The notes under the pieces are model-generated. The model saw nothing but the letters and a program-made list of their open reading frames with translations. It did no database searches and was not told the DNA's origin. This document shows positions 40,589 to 49,102 of a stretch of 64,000 nucleotides of DNA, piece after piece (the stretch's first letter is position 1; every line of letters begins with the position of its first letter). Position numbers and translations under genes: made by a program. This stretch comes from Rhodobacterales bacterium LSUCC0031. Lineage in GTDB: Bacteria; Pseudomonadota; Alphaproteobacteria; Rhodobacterales; Rhodobacteraceae. The stretch spans positions 248,001 to 312,000 of the forward strand of contig WVSP01000002.1 in NCBI GenBank assembly GCA_015689735.1, read 5' to 3'.

Positions 40589-42015
40589 TGGGACAAAAAG
40601 CGGCAATCATCGGGGGTGGCGTGATCGGCGGCGGTTGGGCCGCGCGCTTTTTGCTCAATGGCTGGGATGTGGCGGTTTTCGATCCCGACCCCGAGGCCGA
40701 ACGCAAGATCGACGCGGTGCTCGCCAATGCGCGCCGGTCGCTTCCGGGGCTTTACGAGCGCGCACTGCTGCCTGAGGGGCGCTTGAGCTATCACGCCGAT
40801 CTGGCCGATGCGGTGGCAGGCGCGGATTGGGTGCAGGAAAGCGTGCCGGAACGGCTCGACATCAAGCACAAGGTCTTGGCCCAGATCATGGCGGCCGCGC
40901 CAGAAACGGCTGTGTTAGGCAGTTCAACATCGGGATTCAAGCCATCGGAATTGAACGAGAAAGGCGCGCGTGCGGTGGTTGCGCACCCGTTCAACCCCGT
41001 CTATCTTTTGCCGCTGATCGAATTGGTGGGCGATGCCGCCGCCTGCGCGAAAGCCGCGGATATCTTGCGCCAGATCGGCATGTTCCCGCTTCATGTCCGC
41101 AAGGAGATCGACGCCCATATCGCCGACCGTTTCCTCGAGGCCGTCTGGCGCGAGGCGCTCTGGCTCGTCAAGGACGGCATCGCCACGACCGAAGAGATCG
41201 ACGAGGCGATCCGCATGGGGTTCGGCCTCCGCTGGGCGCAGATGGGCCTGTTCGAAACCTATCGCATCGCCGGCGGCGAGGCGGGGATGCGACATTTCAT
41301 GGCGCAGTTCGGCCCCTGCCTGACATGGCCATGGACCAAGCTGATGGATGTGCCGGATTTCACCGATGAGCTGGTCGATCTGATCGCGGGGCAATCGGAT
41401 GCGCAATCGGGCCATCGCTCGATCCGCGAGTTGGAACGCCTGCGCGACGACAACCTCGTGGGCATCATGCGCGCGCTCAAGCGCACGGGCAGCGGGGCAG
41501 GCGGCGTGATCACCGCGCATGAGGCGATGCTGCCGCGCCGTGACACTGGGCCGGACGGCCTGCCCGTCACGGTCGAGATGCAGGTGCCGACGACTTATGT
41601 CGATTATAACGGCCATATGAACGAGGCGCCCTATCTCGAGGTCTCGGCCCGCGCCTCGGACCGGTTCATGGAGATGATCGGGGCCGATGCCGCCTATATC
41701 GCGGGGGGCCTCAGCTACTTCACCGCCGAAAACCATGTGCGCTATTTCGCGGAAATCGACATCGGGGCGCAGATCACGGTGACGACACAGGCCTTGGGCG
41801 GGGATGGGCGCAAGCTGCATCTGCTCAACAAGATCTGGGCAGGCGGCGATACACCTGCTGCGACCGTCGAGACGCTGCTTCTGCATGTCGATCTGTCCAC
41901 GCGCCGCGTGATGGCGCCCACGGGCGTGGTGGCCGAGCGCGCGGCAGCATTCGTCGCGGCCCATGCCGACCACCCAAGGCCCGACCGCCTGGTGTTGAAC
42001 CAGCCGCGCGCCTAG
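40585..42015 (+). CDS. Fused L-carnitine 3-dehydrogenase/betainyl-CoA thioesterase
   Basis: This 476-residue protein joins two enzymes. Residues about 4-315 form a 3-hydroxyacyl-CoA-dehydrogenase-like L-carnitine dehydrogenase (AAIIGGGVIGGGWAARF, VQESVPERLDIKH, SSTSGFKPSEL, HPFNPVYLLPLIE). Residues about 330-476 form a hotdog (4HBT) thioesterase with TTYVDYNGHMNEAPYLEV and NHVRYFAEIDIGAQITV. The first half oxidises L-carnitine to 3-dehydrocarnitine with NAD. The second should hydrolyse the betainyl-CoA made by BKACE to glycine betaine. Such fusions are known in rhizobia. The stop codon shares the four bases CTAG with the stop of the convergent ABC gene. Confidence 0.93.
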   Translation: MMGQKAAIIGGGVIGGGWAARFLLNGWDVAVFDPDPEAERKIDAVLANARRSLPGLYERALLPEGRLSYHADLADAVAGADWVQESVPERLDIKHKVLAQIMAAAPETAVLGSSTSGFKPSELNEKGARAVVAHPFNPVYLLPLIELVGDAAACAKAADILRQIGMFPLHVRKEIDAHIADRFLEAVWREALWLVKDGIATTEEIDEAIRMGFGLRWAQMGLFETYRIAGGEAGMRHFMAQFGPCLTWPWTKLMDVPDFTDELVDLIAGQSDAQSGHRSIRELERLRDDNLVGIMRALKRTGSGAGGVITAHEAMLPRRDTGPDGLPVTVEMQVPTTYVDYNGHMNEAPYLEVSARASDRFMEMIGADAAYIAGGLSYFTAENHVRYFAEIDIGAQITVTTQALGGDGRKLHLLNKIWAGGDTPAATVETLLLHVDLSTRRVMAPTGVVAERAAAFVAAHADHPRPDRLVLNQPRA

Positions 42016-43637
42016 ACGCTGGCGCTGGCGCGGCTTTCCAACAGCCGCGTCAGCCAATCGGGGTCCATTTCCGGCACCGAGGAGAGCAACAGCTCGGTAT
42101 AGGGCGCATGCGGCGGCGCGAACATCTCGGCCTTGGGGCCTTGCTCGACCACGCGGCCCCTTTGCATGACCACCACATCATCAGCAATCGCGCGCACGGT
42201 CGCCAGATCATGGGTGATGAACATATAGGCGAGGCCAAATTCATCTTGCAGCCGGGTCAGCAGCTTCAGAATCCCTTCCTGCACGATCTGGTCGAGCGCC
42301 GATGTCACCTCGTCGCAGATGATGATCTTGGGCTCGGCGGCCAGCGCGCGGGCGATGCCGATGCGCTGCTTCTGGCCACCTGACAATTCGCCGGGCAGGC
42401 GGTCGATGTAAGTGTCGGGGTCCAATTCGATCAGGTCCAAGAGATCGCGGATTCGTGTCTCGAGTGCCTTGCCTTGCAGGCCCAGATACATCTGTGCGGG
42501 CCGCCCGATCAATTCGCGCAGGCGCAGCTTGGGGTTCAGCGCGGTATCGGCCATCTGGTAGATCATCTGCACCTGCCGAAGCTGATCGCGGGTACGGCCC
42601 TTGAGTGCGAGGGGCAGGGGCTTGCCCTCAAAGAGCACCCCGCCGCTTTTGGGCGGCAAAAGCCCGGTGATGACACGCGCGGCGGTCGATTTGCCCGATC
42701 CGCTTTCGCCCACCACGGCGATGGTGCGACCGGCATGGATGTCGAAGCTCACATCGTCCAGCACCGGCACCTTGCCATAGGCGGCCGAGACATTCTGCAC
42801 CGACAGGATCGGGGCCGCTTGCGGCGCAGGCTGTTCAGGGCGGGCGAAACTGCGCACGGCCCAAAGCGACTTGGTGTAATCCTCGCGCGGGGCCTCGAGC
42901 ATCTGGCGCGTCGGGGCCTCTTCGACCTCGTCGCCGCGCAACAGCACCTTGATGCGGTCGGCGGCTTGGGCGACCACGGCCAGATCATGGGTGATGTAGA
43001 TCGCCGCCGTATCGAACTGACGCACGATATCGCGGATGGCCGCCAAAACCTCGATCTGGGTGGTCACGTCGAGCGCGGTTGTCGGCTCGTCGAAGATGAT
43101 CAGATCGGGGCGGCATGCCATCGCCATCGCGGTCATCGCGCGCTGTAATTGGCCGCCGGATACCTGATGGGGGTAGCGAAAGCCGATCCCCTCGGGGTCG
43201 GGGAGTTGCATCCGGCGGTACAGGTCGATGGCGTCATGCGCGGCCTCGTCGCGGGGCATGACCCCGTGGATCACGGGGGCCTCGCAATATTGGTCGATCA
43301 GCTTGTGCGACGGGTTGAAGCTGGCGGCCGCCGATTGGGCGACATAGGCGATGCGTTTGCCGCGCAGGGCGCGCCGCTCGGCCTCGGGGGCTTGGCGCAG
43401 GTCGATTCCGTCGAACAGGATGCTGCCGCCCGTGATGCGGCAGCCGTCGCGCGCAAAACCCATCGCGGCCAATCCAACGGTGGATTTGCCCGCGCCGCTT
43501 TCGCCGATCAGGCCCAGCACCTCGCCCTTGTGCAGCGTCAGATCGATGCCCTTGACGATCTCGGTCCAGGCGTCGCCCGCGCGCCCCTCGATCCTGAGGC
43601 CCTCGATCTTCAGCAATACCTCGCGTGCCATGCTCAT
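42012..43637 (-). CDS. Peptide/opine-type ABC transporter ATP-binding protein, two fused ATPase domains
   Basis: This 541-residue protein contains two complete ABC ATPases in tandem. The first (about 8-260) has Walker A GESGAGKST, signature VSGGQLQRA and Walker B LIIFDEPTTALD. The second (about 280-535) has GESGSGKST, LSGGQKQRIGIARAL and IIICDEVTSALD; here the catalytic Glu after Walker B Asp is kept in both. This corresponds to DppD and DppF or OppD and OppF joined, driving import by the two permeases upstream. It overlaps the permease gene by 4 bases. The substrate could be a peptide, opine or glycoside. Confidence 0.92.
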   Translation of the reverse strand: MSMAREVLLKIEGLRIEGRAGDAWTEIVKGIDLTLHKGEVLGLIGESGAGKSTVGLAAMGFARDGCRITGGSILFDGIDLRQAPEAERRALRGKRIAYVAQSAAASFNPSHKLIDQYCEAPVIHGVMPRDEAAHDAIDLYRRMQLPDPEGIGFRYPHQVSGGQLQRAMTAMAMACRPDLIIFDEPTTALDVTTQIEVLAAIRDIVRQFDTAAIYITHDLAVVAQAADRIKVLLRGDEVEEAPTRQMLEAPREDYTKSLWAVRSFARPEQPAPQAAPILSVQNVSAAYGKVPVLDDVSFDIHAGRTIAVVGESGSGKSTAARVITGLLPPKSGGVLFEGKPLPLALKGRTRDQLRQVQMIYQMADTALNPKLRLRELIGRPAQMYLGLQGKALETRIRDLLDLIELDPDTYIDRLPGELSGGQKQRIGIARALAAEPKIIICDEVTSALDQIVQEGILKLLTRLQDEFGLAYMFITHDLATVRAIADDVVVMQRGRVVEQGPKAEMFAPPHAPYTELLLSSVPEMDPDWLTRLLESRASASV

Positions 43638-44551
43638 TGCTCCTTCAGGCCCGAGGCGCGGTGAAGCTGCCAATCGACCACGAAATTCACCGCTACGGTG
43701 AGCAGCGCGATGCAGCCCGCAGGCAAAAGCGGCGTCACATCGCCAAATGTGATGAGCGTCGCGTTGTCCTTGACCATGCTGCCCCAATCGGCGGTGGGCG
43801 GCTGGATGCCAAGCCCGAGGAAGCTGAGCGAGGAAATGGCAAGGAAGACAAAGCAAAAGCGCAGCCCGAATTCGGCGACAAGCGGCGCCGTCGCATTGGG
43901 CAAGATCTCGCGCCGGATCAGGAACCACGACCCTTCGCCACGCAGTTTCGCGGCCTCGATGTAGTCCATCACCACGATGCCTTGCGCGACGGCACGCGCA
44001 AGGCGAAAGACGCGGGTGGCGTCAACGGCTGCGATGACCAAGATCAGCGTCAGAACCGAGGTGCCGAAGATCGTCAGCAGGAGCAGCGAAAAGATCAGCG
44101 CCGGAATGGCCATCAGCGCATCGACAAAGCGCGACAGCGCTTGATCCAGCCATCCCCCCACAAGGGCCGCATAAAGCCCAAGGATGGTGCCGACGACAAA
44201 GGCCAAGGCCGTGGTCAAAAAGGCGATGCCTACCGTGTTGCGCGCGCCGTAGATCAGTCGCGACAGCATATCGCGCCCGATCCGGTCGGTGCCAAGCCAA
44301 TGCTCGGCTGACCATGCCTGAAACTGTCCGCCCACGATGTCGCGTTCGGGGAAGGGGGCGAGGGCAGGGGCGGCGATGGCGACAAAGGTATAGATCGCGA
44401 TGACCAAAAGCCCAAAGGCCGCGGTCAGGGGAATGTCATGGGCAAGGCTGCGCGCCTGACCCTTGAGCGATATGCGTGCAACAGCCCGCAAACCGGCGGC
44501 GATGGCGAAAAGGGCGGCGAGCCCACCGATCACGGAAGCGGCGAAACCCAT
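43634..44551 (-). CDS. Peptide-type ABC transporter permease (DppC-like)
   Basis: This 305-residue inner-membrane protein has an extra N-terminal helix region, the DppC/OppC hallmark HWLGTDRIGRDMLSRLIYGARNTVGIAF, six core helices and the ATPase-contact EAA loop in IEAAKLRGEGSWFLIRREILPN. It should pair with the DppB-like permease encoded 3 bases upstream and with the fused ATPase. Membrane topology and motifs are clear; the substrate is not. Confidence 0.92.
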   Translation of the reverse strand: MGFAASVIGGLAALFAIAAGLRAVARISLKGQARSLAHDIPLTAAFGLLVIAIYTFVAIAAPALAPFPERDIVGGQFQAWSAEHWLGTDRIGRDMLSRLIYGARNTVGIAFLTTALAFVVGTILGLYAALVGGWLDQALSRFVDALMAIPALIFSLLLLTIFGTSVLTLILVIAAVDATRVFRLARAVAQGIVVMDYIEAAKLRGEGSWFLIRREILPNATAPLVAEFGLRFCFVFLAISSLSFLGLGIQPPTADWGSMVKDNATLITFGDVTPLLPAGCIALLTVAVNFVVDWQLHRASGLKEQ

Positions 44552-44554
44552 CTC

Positions 44555-45490
44555 CTATCTCCGATGCATCAGGCGGGGGTTGGTGATGGTCGAGAGCACA
44601 TCCGCCAACAGATTCAGCGCGACATAGGCCGCCGCAAAGATCAGCGCGACCGCCTGCACCACCGCGATGTCGCGGTTCGATACCGCATCGACCATCAATT
44701 GCCCAAGGCCGGGATAGACGAACACCACCTCGACCACAACGACGCCGGTGATCAGATAGGCAAGGTTCAGCGCGATGACGTTGATGATCGGCGCCAGCGC
44801 ATTGGGCAGCGCATGGCGCAGCACGATGCGCAGGGGCGACATGCCCTTCAGCCGCGCCATCTCGATATAGGGGCTGGCCATCAGGTTGATGATCGCGGCC
44901 CGCGTCATGCGCATCATATGGGCGGTCACCACCAGCATCAGTGTGAGCGCAGGTAAGAATGTCATGTAAAGGCGGTCGCCGAATGTCGTGGTCGGGTTGA
45001 TCCGCACCATCGAGGGGAAAAGCCCCGTCTGCGCCAGCCACAGTACAAGGATATAGGCCACGAAGAACTCGGGGAAGGAGATCGCTGTCAGGGCGCCCGC
45101 ATTGGCGGCGCGGTCAAAGATCGAATTGCGCCAGAGCGCCGCGAGCACGCCGAGGATCAGCGAGATCGGCACCGAAAGTGCCGCGGCATAAAGGGCGAGG
45201 AACACGGTATTTCCCAGCCGCGCGCCGATCAGGTCCGCGATGGGCCGGCCGTTGGCCATGGATACGCCGAAATCACCTGTCAGCGCGCCAGTCAGCCAGT
45301 TCCAATAGCGCACGGGTGCGGGGTCGTTCAGCCCCAACTGTTCACGCAGCGCCGCCAAGGTTTCCGGCGTCGCGGATTGGCCCAAGAGTTCGTTGGCCAG
45401 ATCGCCCGGTAGCAACTCCGTAGCGCCGAAAATGACCACCGACACGATGAACAAAAGACCGATCCCCAGCGCGATGCGCGTGGCGATCAT
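44555..45490 (-). CDS. Peptide-type ABC transporter permease (DppB-like)
   Basis: This 311-residue protein has the DppB pattern: an N-terminal helix, the periplasmic segment with REQLGLNDPAPVRYWNWLTGALTGDFGVS, core helices and the EAA loop YIEMARLKGMSPLRIVLRHALPNALAP. The ATG at 45488-45490 (MIATRIAL) gives the usual N-terminus, but the only good ribosome site, GGGGAGGA, lies about 25 bases further up. A CTG in frame at 45506-45508 would have ideal spacing, so the true start is uncertain. A hairpin separates it from the binding-protein gene upstream. Confidence 0.88.
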   Translation of the reverse strand: MIATRIALGIGLLFIVSVVIFGATELLPGDLANELLGQSATPETLAALREQLGLNDPAPVRYWNWLTGALTGDFGVSMANGRPIADLIGARLGNTVFLALYAAALSVPISLILGVLAALWRNSIFDRAANAGALTAISFPEFFVAYILVLWLAQTGLFPSMVRINPTTTFGDRLYMTFLPALTLMLVVTAHMMRMTRAAIINLMASPYIEMARLKGMSPLRIVLRHALPNALAPIINVIALNLAYLITGVVVVEVVFVYPGLGQLMVDAVSNRDIAVVQAVALIFAAAYVALNLLADVLSTITNPRLMHRR

Positions 45491-45542
45491 CGAAATGACG
45501 TGAGACAGTGACCCGTCCTCCCCGGTTGAACGGATACGAAAA

Positions 45543-45571
45543 GGCCCCCGGCGCAAGCAGCGCCAGGGGCC
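45543..45571 (-). terminator. Hairpin with short T-run between the binding-protein gene and the dppB-like gene
   Basis: GGCCCCCGGCGC (45543-45554) and GCGCCAGGGGCC (45560-45571) form a 12-bp stem with one mismatch and a 5-base loop, beginning 9 bases after the binding-protein stop. On the minus strand it is followed by TTTT. It is probably a leaky terminator that leaves the permease and ATPase genes expressed below the binding protein. Confidence 0.65.
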
Positions 45572-45580
45572 GAAGCGGGA

Positions 45581-47161
45581 TCAGGCCATCCACCAACGTT
45601 CGACGCAGCGGAAGCCGTCGAAATTCCAGTTCGACGAAATCTGCTCAGGCGTTGAGATCTTGTTGGACAGCGCCATCACGTAGTTGTTGTACATCGGGAT
45701 GATGGTCGAGCCCTCGAAGGACACAAGCTGCTGCATCTCGTGATACATCTCGCGGCGCAGATCCTCGTTGATCTCGGAGCGGGCCTTGACCAGCAACTCG
45801 TTGAAGCGCGCATTGTCCCAGAAGCTTTCGTTCCAATCCGCGCCCGCCGCGTAAGCGGTGGTGAACATGTGATCCTCGACCGCGCGACCACCCCAATAGG
45901 TGGCGCAGAAGGGTGTAGTCCCGTTGGGGTTCAGCCAGACATTCGACCAGTAGCCGTCATTCGGCACCCGGTCGACCGTCATGTTGATGCCCGCCGCCCG
46001 TGCCGTTTCCGAGAACATCGCACCGGCATCGACCGCACCCGAAAACGCCGCATCTGCCACCGAGATGGTGACATCGAGGCTCGTAAGCCCGGCCTGTTGC
46101 AGGTAATAGCGCGCCTTGTCCGGGTCATAGGTCTTGGCTTCCATTTCCGCATGGAAATAGCGGTTGGCCGGGCCGATGGGATTGTCGTTCGCGACCGCGC
46201 CATGGCCGCCCAAGATCACATCGACCATTGCCTGACGGTCGAGCGCATATTTCAACGCGAGGCGGATATTGTTGTCGCTGTAGGGGGCCTGACGGCTATC
46301 CATCGGGAAACCGTAATGCGCATTGCCGGGGATCGACAGAATGCGCGCCACACCACGGCTCTCGAGCATGCCGATTGTGGCGGGGTCAACCTGGTCGATC
46401 AGGTCCACCTCGCCGGTGATCAGCGCGTTCAAGCGCGCCGCCGGGTCGAGGATCGAGACCAGTTCGATGCGGTCAAACCATGCGCGGTCGGATTTCCAGT
46501 AGTTCGGGTTGCGGTTGAGCGTGGCTTGCACGCCATGCTCGTAGCTTTCCACGACATAGGGGCCGCAGCCATCGGTGGTGTTGGCATCGACCTTGCCATC
46601 GGCCGAGGGCAAGACCGGCACGTGGTAATCGGTCATCAGGTAGGGAAGGTCGCCATTGGGCGCTTCGAGGGTGACCACGACATTATTGCCATCGGCGCGC
46701 ACATCGGTGATCGCGGCCAGTAGCGGTTTGACGACCGAGGTCGAATCATCGCCGCGGTGATGGTTGATCGAGGCGACCACATCTGCGGCGGTCACTGCCT
46801 TGCCAGAATGGAAGCTGACCCCCTGACGGATCGCGAACACCCATGTTTGGCCATCCGCACTCGACCAGCTTTCGGCGATCTCGGGCTTGAGCTGACCGTC
46901 GGCACCAACTTCGATCAGGTAGTTGTGGCGCGCTTGCCCAAAGGTCTGGACGTATAGATGTTCCCACAGACCGGGATCAAGGCTGTCGGTGGTCGAGCCA
47001 TGGCCGATCCCGATGCGGAACGTGCCACCGCGCGTCTGGGCCGTGGCGGATGTGGTCGTATGGGGCAGGATCAAGCCCGCCGCGCCGATGGCAGCTGCGC
47101 CTTTCAGCACACCGCGACGGCTTGGGGCAAAGGCGCTGCCCGTCATCATGGGTTTGTTCAT
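45581..47161 (-). CDS. Peptide/opine-type ABC transporter substrate-binding protein with Tat signal
   Basis: This 526-residue family 5 extracellular binding protein begins with a twin-arginine-like signal (SRRGVLKGAAAIGAAGLILP), pointing to export after folding. The mature part has the family features GHGSTTDSLDPGLWE, LAESWS-type EIAESWSSADGQTWVFAIRQGVSFHSGKAVTAADVV and the C-terminal STIIPMYNNYVMAL. The start at 47159-47161 has AAGGGAG upstream. It is the first gene of the importer operon. It lies next to the carnitine island but on the opposite strand, so a link with betaine uptake is possible but unproven. Confidence 0.9.
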   Translation of the reverse strand: MNKPMMTGSAFAPSRRGVLKGAAAIGAAGLILPHTTTSATAQTRGGTFRIGIGHGSTTDSLDPGLWEHLYVQTFGQARHNYLIEVGADGQLKPEIAESWSSADGQTWVFAIRQGVSFHSGKAVTAADVVASINHHRGDDSTSVVKPLLAAITDVRADGNNVVVTLEAPNGDLPYLMTDYHVPVLPSADGKVDANTTDGCGPYVVESYEHGVQATLNRNPNYWKSDRAWFDRIELVSILDPAARLNALITGEVDLIDQVDPATIGMLESRGVARILSIPGNAHYGFPMDSRQAPYSDNNIRLALKYALDRQAMVDVILGGHGAVANDNPIGPANRYFHAEMEAKTYDPDKARYYLQQAGLTSLDVTISVADAAFSGAVDAGAMFSETARAAGINMTVDRVPNDGYWSNVWLNPNGTTPFCATYWGGRAVEDHMFTTAYAAGADWNESFWDNARFNELLVKARSEINEDLRREMYHEMQQLVSFEGSTIIPMYNNYVMALSNKISTPEQISSNWNFDGFRCVERWWMA

Positions 47162-47572
47162 CAGTCGACTCCCTTTGGTCAACACCACGTGTTGTTTCAC
47201 GCGGCATATATGTTGTGCGCGCCACGGGTGCCGGTTCCAACCCGCTTGCGCTGTCCGTATCAGGGCAAGGCACCAAACGGTGTACGCCCTTGTGCGCCTA
47301 TACTGACCCGTCAGCCGGTCCGTGTCACCAATTTCCTGCGCACCTACGCTATGCTGACTATGCCCATTCCCAAACGCATAACAAAAAAATCAGCACCTAA
47401 GCCGAGGAAATTTTCGCAGGACTTCAAAAATATTCGCAGGTTCCCGCAAGTGCTTGGTGCATGCGCGATTTGCAGCGATTTTGAGCGCAAGCGCGCGCGT
47501 TTCGAGCTGCCATTGCCTTGAATGCGCGCATGAATCGTTTAGCCTTGCGCCATCACATGGGAGGTGTGGGGC
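47162..47572. promoter_or_regulatory. Divergent regulatory region between the peptide-type importer and an aldehyde dehydrogenase gene
   Basis: This 411-base stretch contains no convincing gene. It holds an inverted repeat CAACAC-CAC-GTGTTG (47180-47194) close to the importer start. A pair of direct repeats TTCGCAGG (47413-47420 and 47433-47440) is spaced 20 bases, in an A/T-rich part nearer to the aldehyde dehydrogenase gene. The rest shows no clear structure. It must carry promoters for both directions. Confidence 0.5.
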
Positions 47573-49036
47573 ATGACGATAATGATGCGCGACGGTGCCG
47601 GGCTCAAGGCACCGGAAATGATCTTTGTCGATGGCGCATGGGTCGCGCCCAGGTCAGGGCGCATGATCGATGTGATCTCGCCCGTGACCGAGGAAAAACT
47701 CCTCTCTTACCCCGAGGCTGGCACGGCCGATATCGACCGCGCGGTGGCGGCGGCGCGCGCGGCCTTTGACCATGGACCATGGCCGCGTATGGCCCCGGCA
47801 GAGCGTGGCGCTTATCTCAAGCGCATCGCCGTCTTGATCGAGGGGCGCTTGGACGACATCGCGCAAGCCTGGACGCGGCAGGTTGGCGCGCCGATCAGCC
47901 TGACCAAGAAGCTGGTGGGCCAGAACGCGACGCTGTTTCGCTACTACGGCGAATTGATCGAAACCTACCCGTTCCGCGATGACCGTACGCGTGACGATGG
48001 GGGTGCCGTGCGCATCTTGCGCGAGCCTGTGGGGGTCTGCGCTGCGATCTCGCCTTGGAACGCGCCGATGGTGCTCTTGAGCTACAAGATCGCCGCGGGC
48101 CTTGCCGCGGGTTGCACCATGGTGGCCAAGCCCAGCCCCGAAACCCCGCTCGAGGCCTATATCATGGCCGAATGCATCGAGGCCGCGGGCCTTCCGCGCG
48201 GCGTGTTCAACCTTGTGCCGGCAGGCCGCGAGGGGGGCGATCACCTGATCCGCCATCCCGGTATCGACAAGGTTGCCTTTACCGGTTCGACCGAGGTGGG
48301 CAAGCATATCATGCGCGTGTGTGCCGACCGCTTGGCGCGGGTTTCGTTGGAATTGGGGGGCAAATCGGCCGCTGTGCTTTTGCCCGATGCCGATTTCGCG
48401 CGCGCCATGCCCAGTCTGATGACCTATTCCATGCCGATCACGGGACAGGTCTGTTTCTCGCTCACCCGGCTCTTGGTTCCAAATGCCCGCAAGGCCGAGT
48501 TTCTTGACATGTTCTTGGCGGGCGTGCGCAACATCAAGGTCGGCGATCCCTCAGACCCTGAAACACAGATGGGGCCGCTTGCCATGGCGCGTCAACGTGA
48601 ACGGGTCGAGGGTTATATCGCCGCCGGGCGCGCCGGTGGGGCCACTGTCGCTTGCGGCGGTGGGCGGCCACGCGGGCTTGATCGTGGTTATTTCGTGGAA
48701 CCCACCGTGATGACCGACGTGACCCCTGACATGAAGATCGCGCAGGAGGAGATCTTTGGCCCGGTCGTCTCGGTCATCGGCTATGACGACGAGGATGACG
48801 CCGCCGCCAAGGCTAATGCCACCGTCTATGGGTTGAATGGCGCGGTCTATAGCCAAGATGTCGAGCGTGCCTATGCATTCGCCAAACGGATGCGCACGGG
48901 CGGGTTGACGATCAACGGCTTGATCGTGGACCCCAAACATCCCTTCGGCGGCTATCGGCAATCGGGCATGGGCCGCGAGGGTGGGCCAGAGGGCTTGGAC
49001 AATTACCTCGAGGTCAAGACGATCCACATCGCCTAA
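47573..49036 (+). CDS. Aldehyde dehydrogenase family protein
   Basis: This is a 487-residue NAD(P)-dependent aldehyde dehydrogenase with FTGSTEVGKHIM (NAD-binding), the general base Glu in SLELGGKSAAV, the catalytic Cys in ITGQVCFSLTR and the C-terminal PFGGYRQSGMGREGG. The ATG at 47573 is chosen because GGGAGG ends 8 bases before it. It is a single-gene unit that ends in a bidirectional terminator shared with the convergent flotillin gene. Substrate unknown; it does not overlap the nearby transport operons. Confidence 0.9.
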   Translation: MTIMMRDGAGLKAPEMIFVDGAWVAPRSGRMIDVISPVTEEKLLSYPEAGTADIDRAVAAARAAFDHGPWPRMAPAERGAYLKRIAVLIEGRLDDIAQAWTRQVGAPISLTKKLVGQNATLFRYYGELIETYPFRDDRTRDDGGAVRILREPVGVCAAISPWNAPMVLLSYKIAAGLAAGCTMVAKPSPETPLEAYIMAECIEAAGLPRGVFNLVPAGREGGDHLIRHPGIDKVAFTGSTEVGKHIMRVCADRLARVSLELGGKSAAVLLPDADFARAMPSLMTYSMPITGQVCFSLTRLLVPNARKAEFLDMFLAGVRNIKVGDPSDPETQMGPLAMARQRERVEGYIAAGRAGGATVACGGGRPRGLDRGYFVEPTVMTDVTPDMKIAQEEIFGPVVSVIGYDDEDDAAAKANATVYGLNGAVYSQDVERAYAFAKRMRTGGLTINGLIVDPKHPFGGYRQSGMGREGGPEGLDNYLEVKTIHIA

Positions 49037-49054
49037 TCCGAAGGGGTGGACATG

Positions 49055-49084
49055 AAAAAGGGGCGGTCGCAACCGCCCCTTTTT
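49055..49084. terminator. Bidirectional intrinsic terminator
   Basis: AAAAA-GGGGCGGT-CGCA-ACCGCCCC-TTTTT forms a perfect 8-bp GC-rich stem with a 4-base loop flanked by A and T runs. It ends the aldehyde dehydrogenase transcript (plus) and the flotillin operon transcript (minus). Confidence 0.93.
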
Positions 49085-49102
49085 GGGTGCCTTCGTCGGC
49101 GC

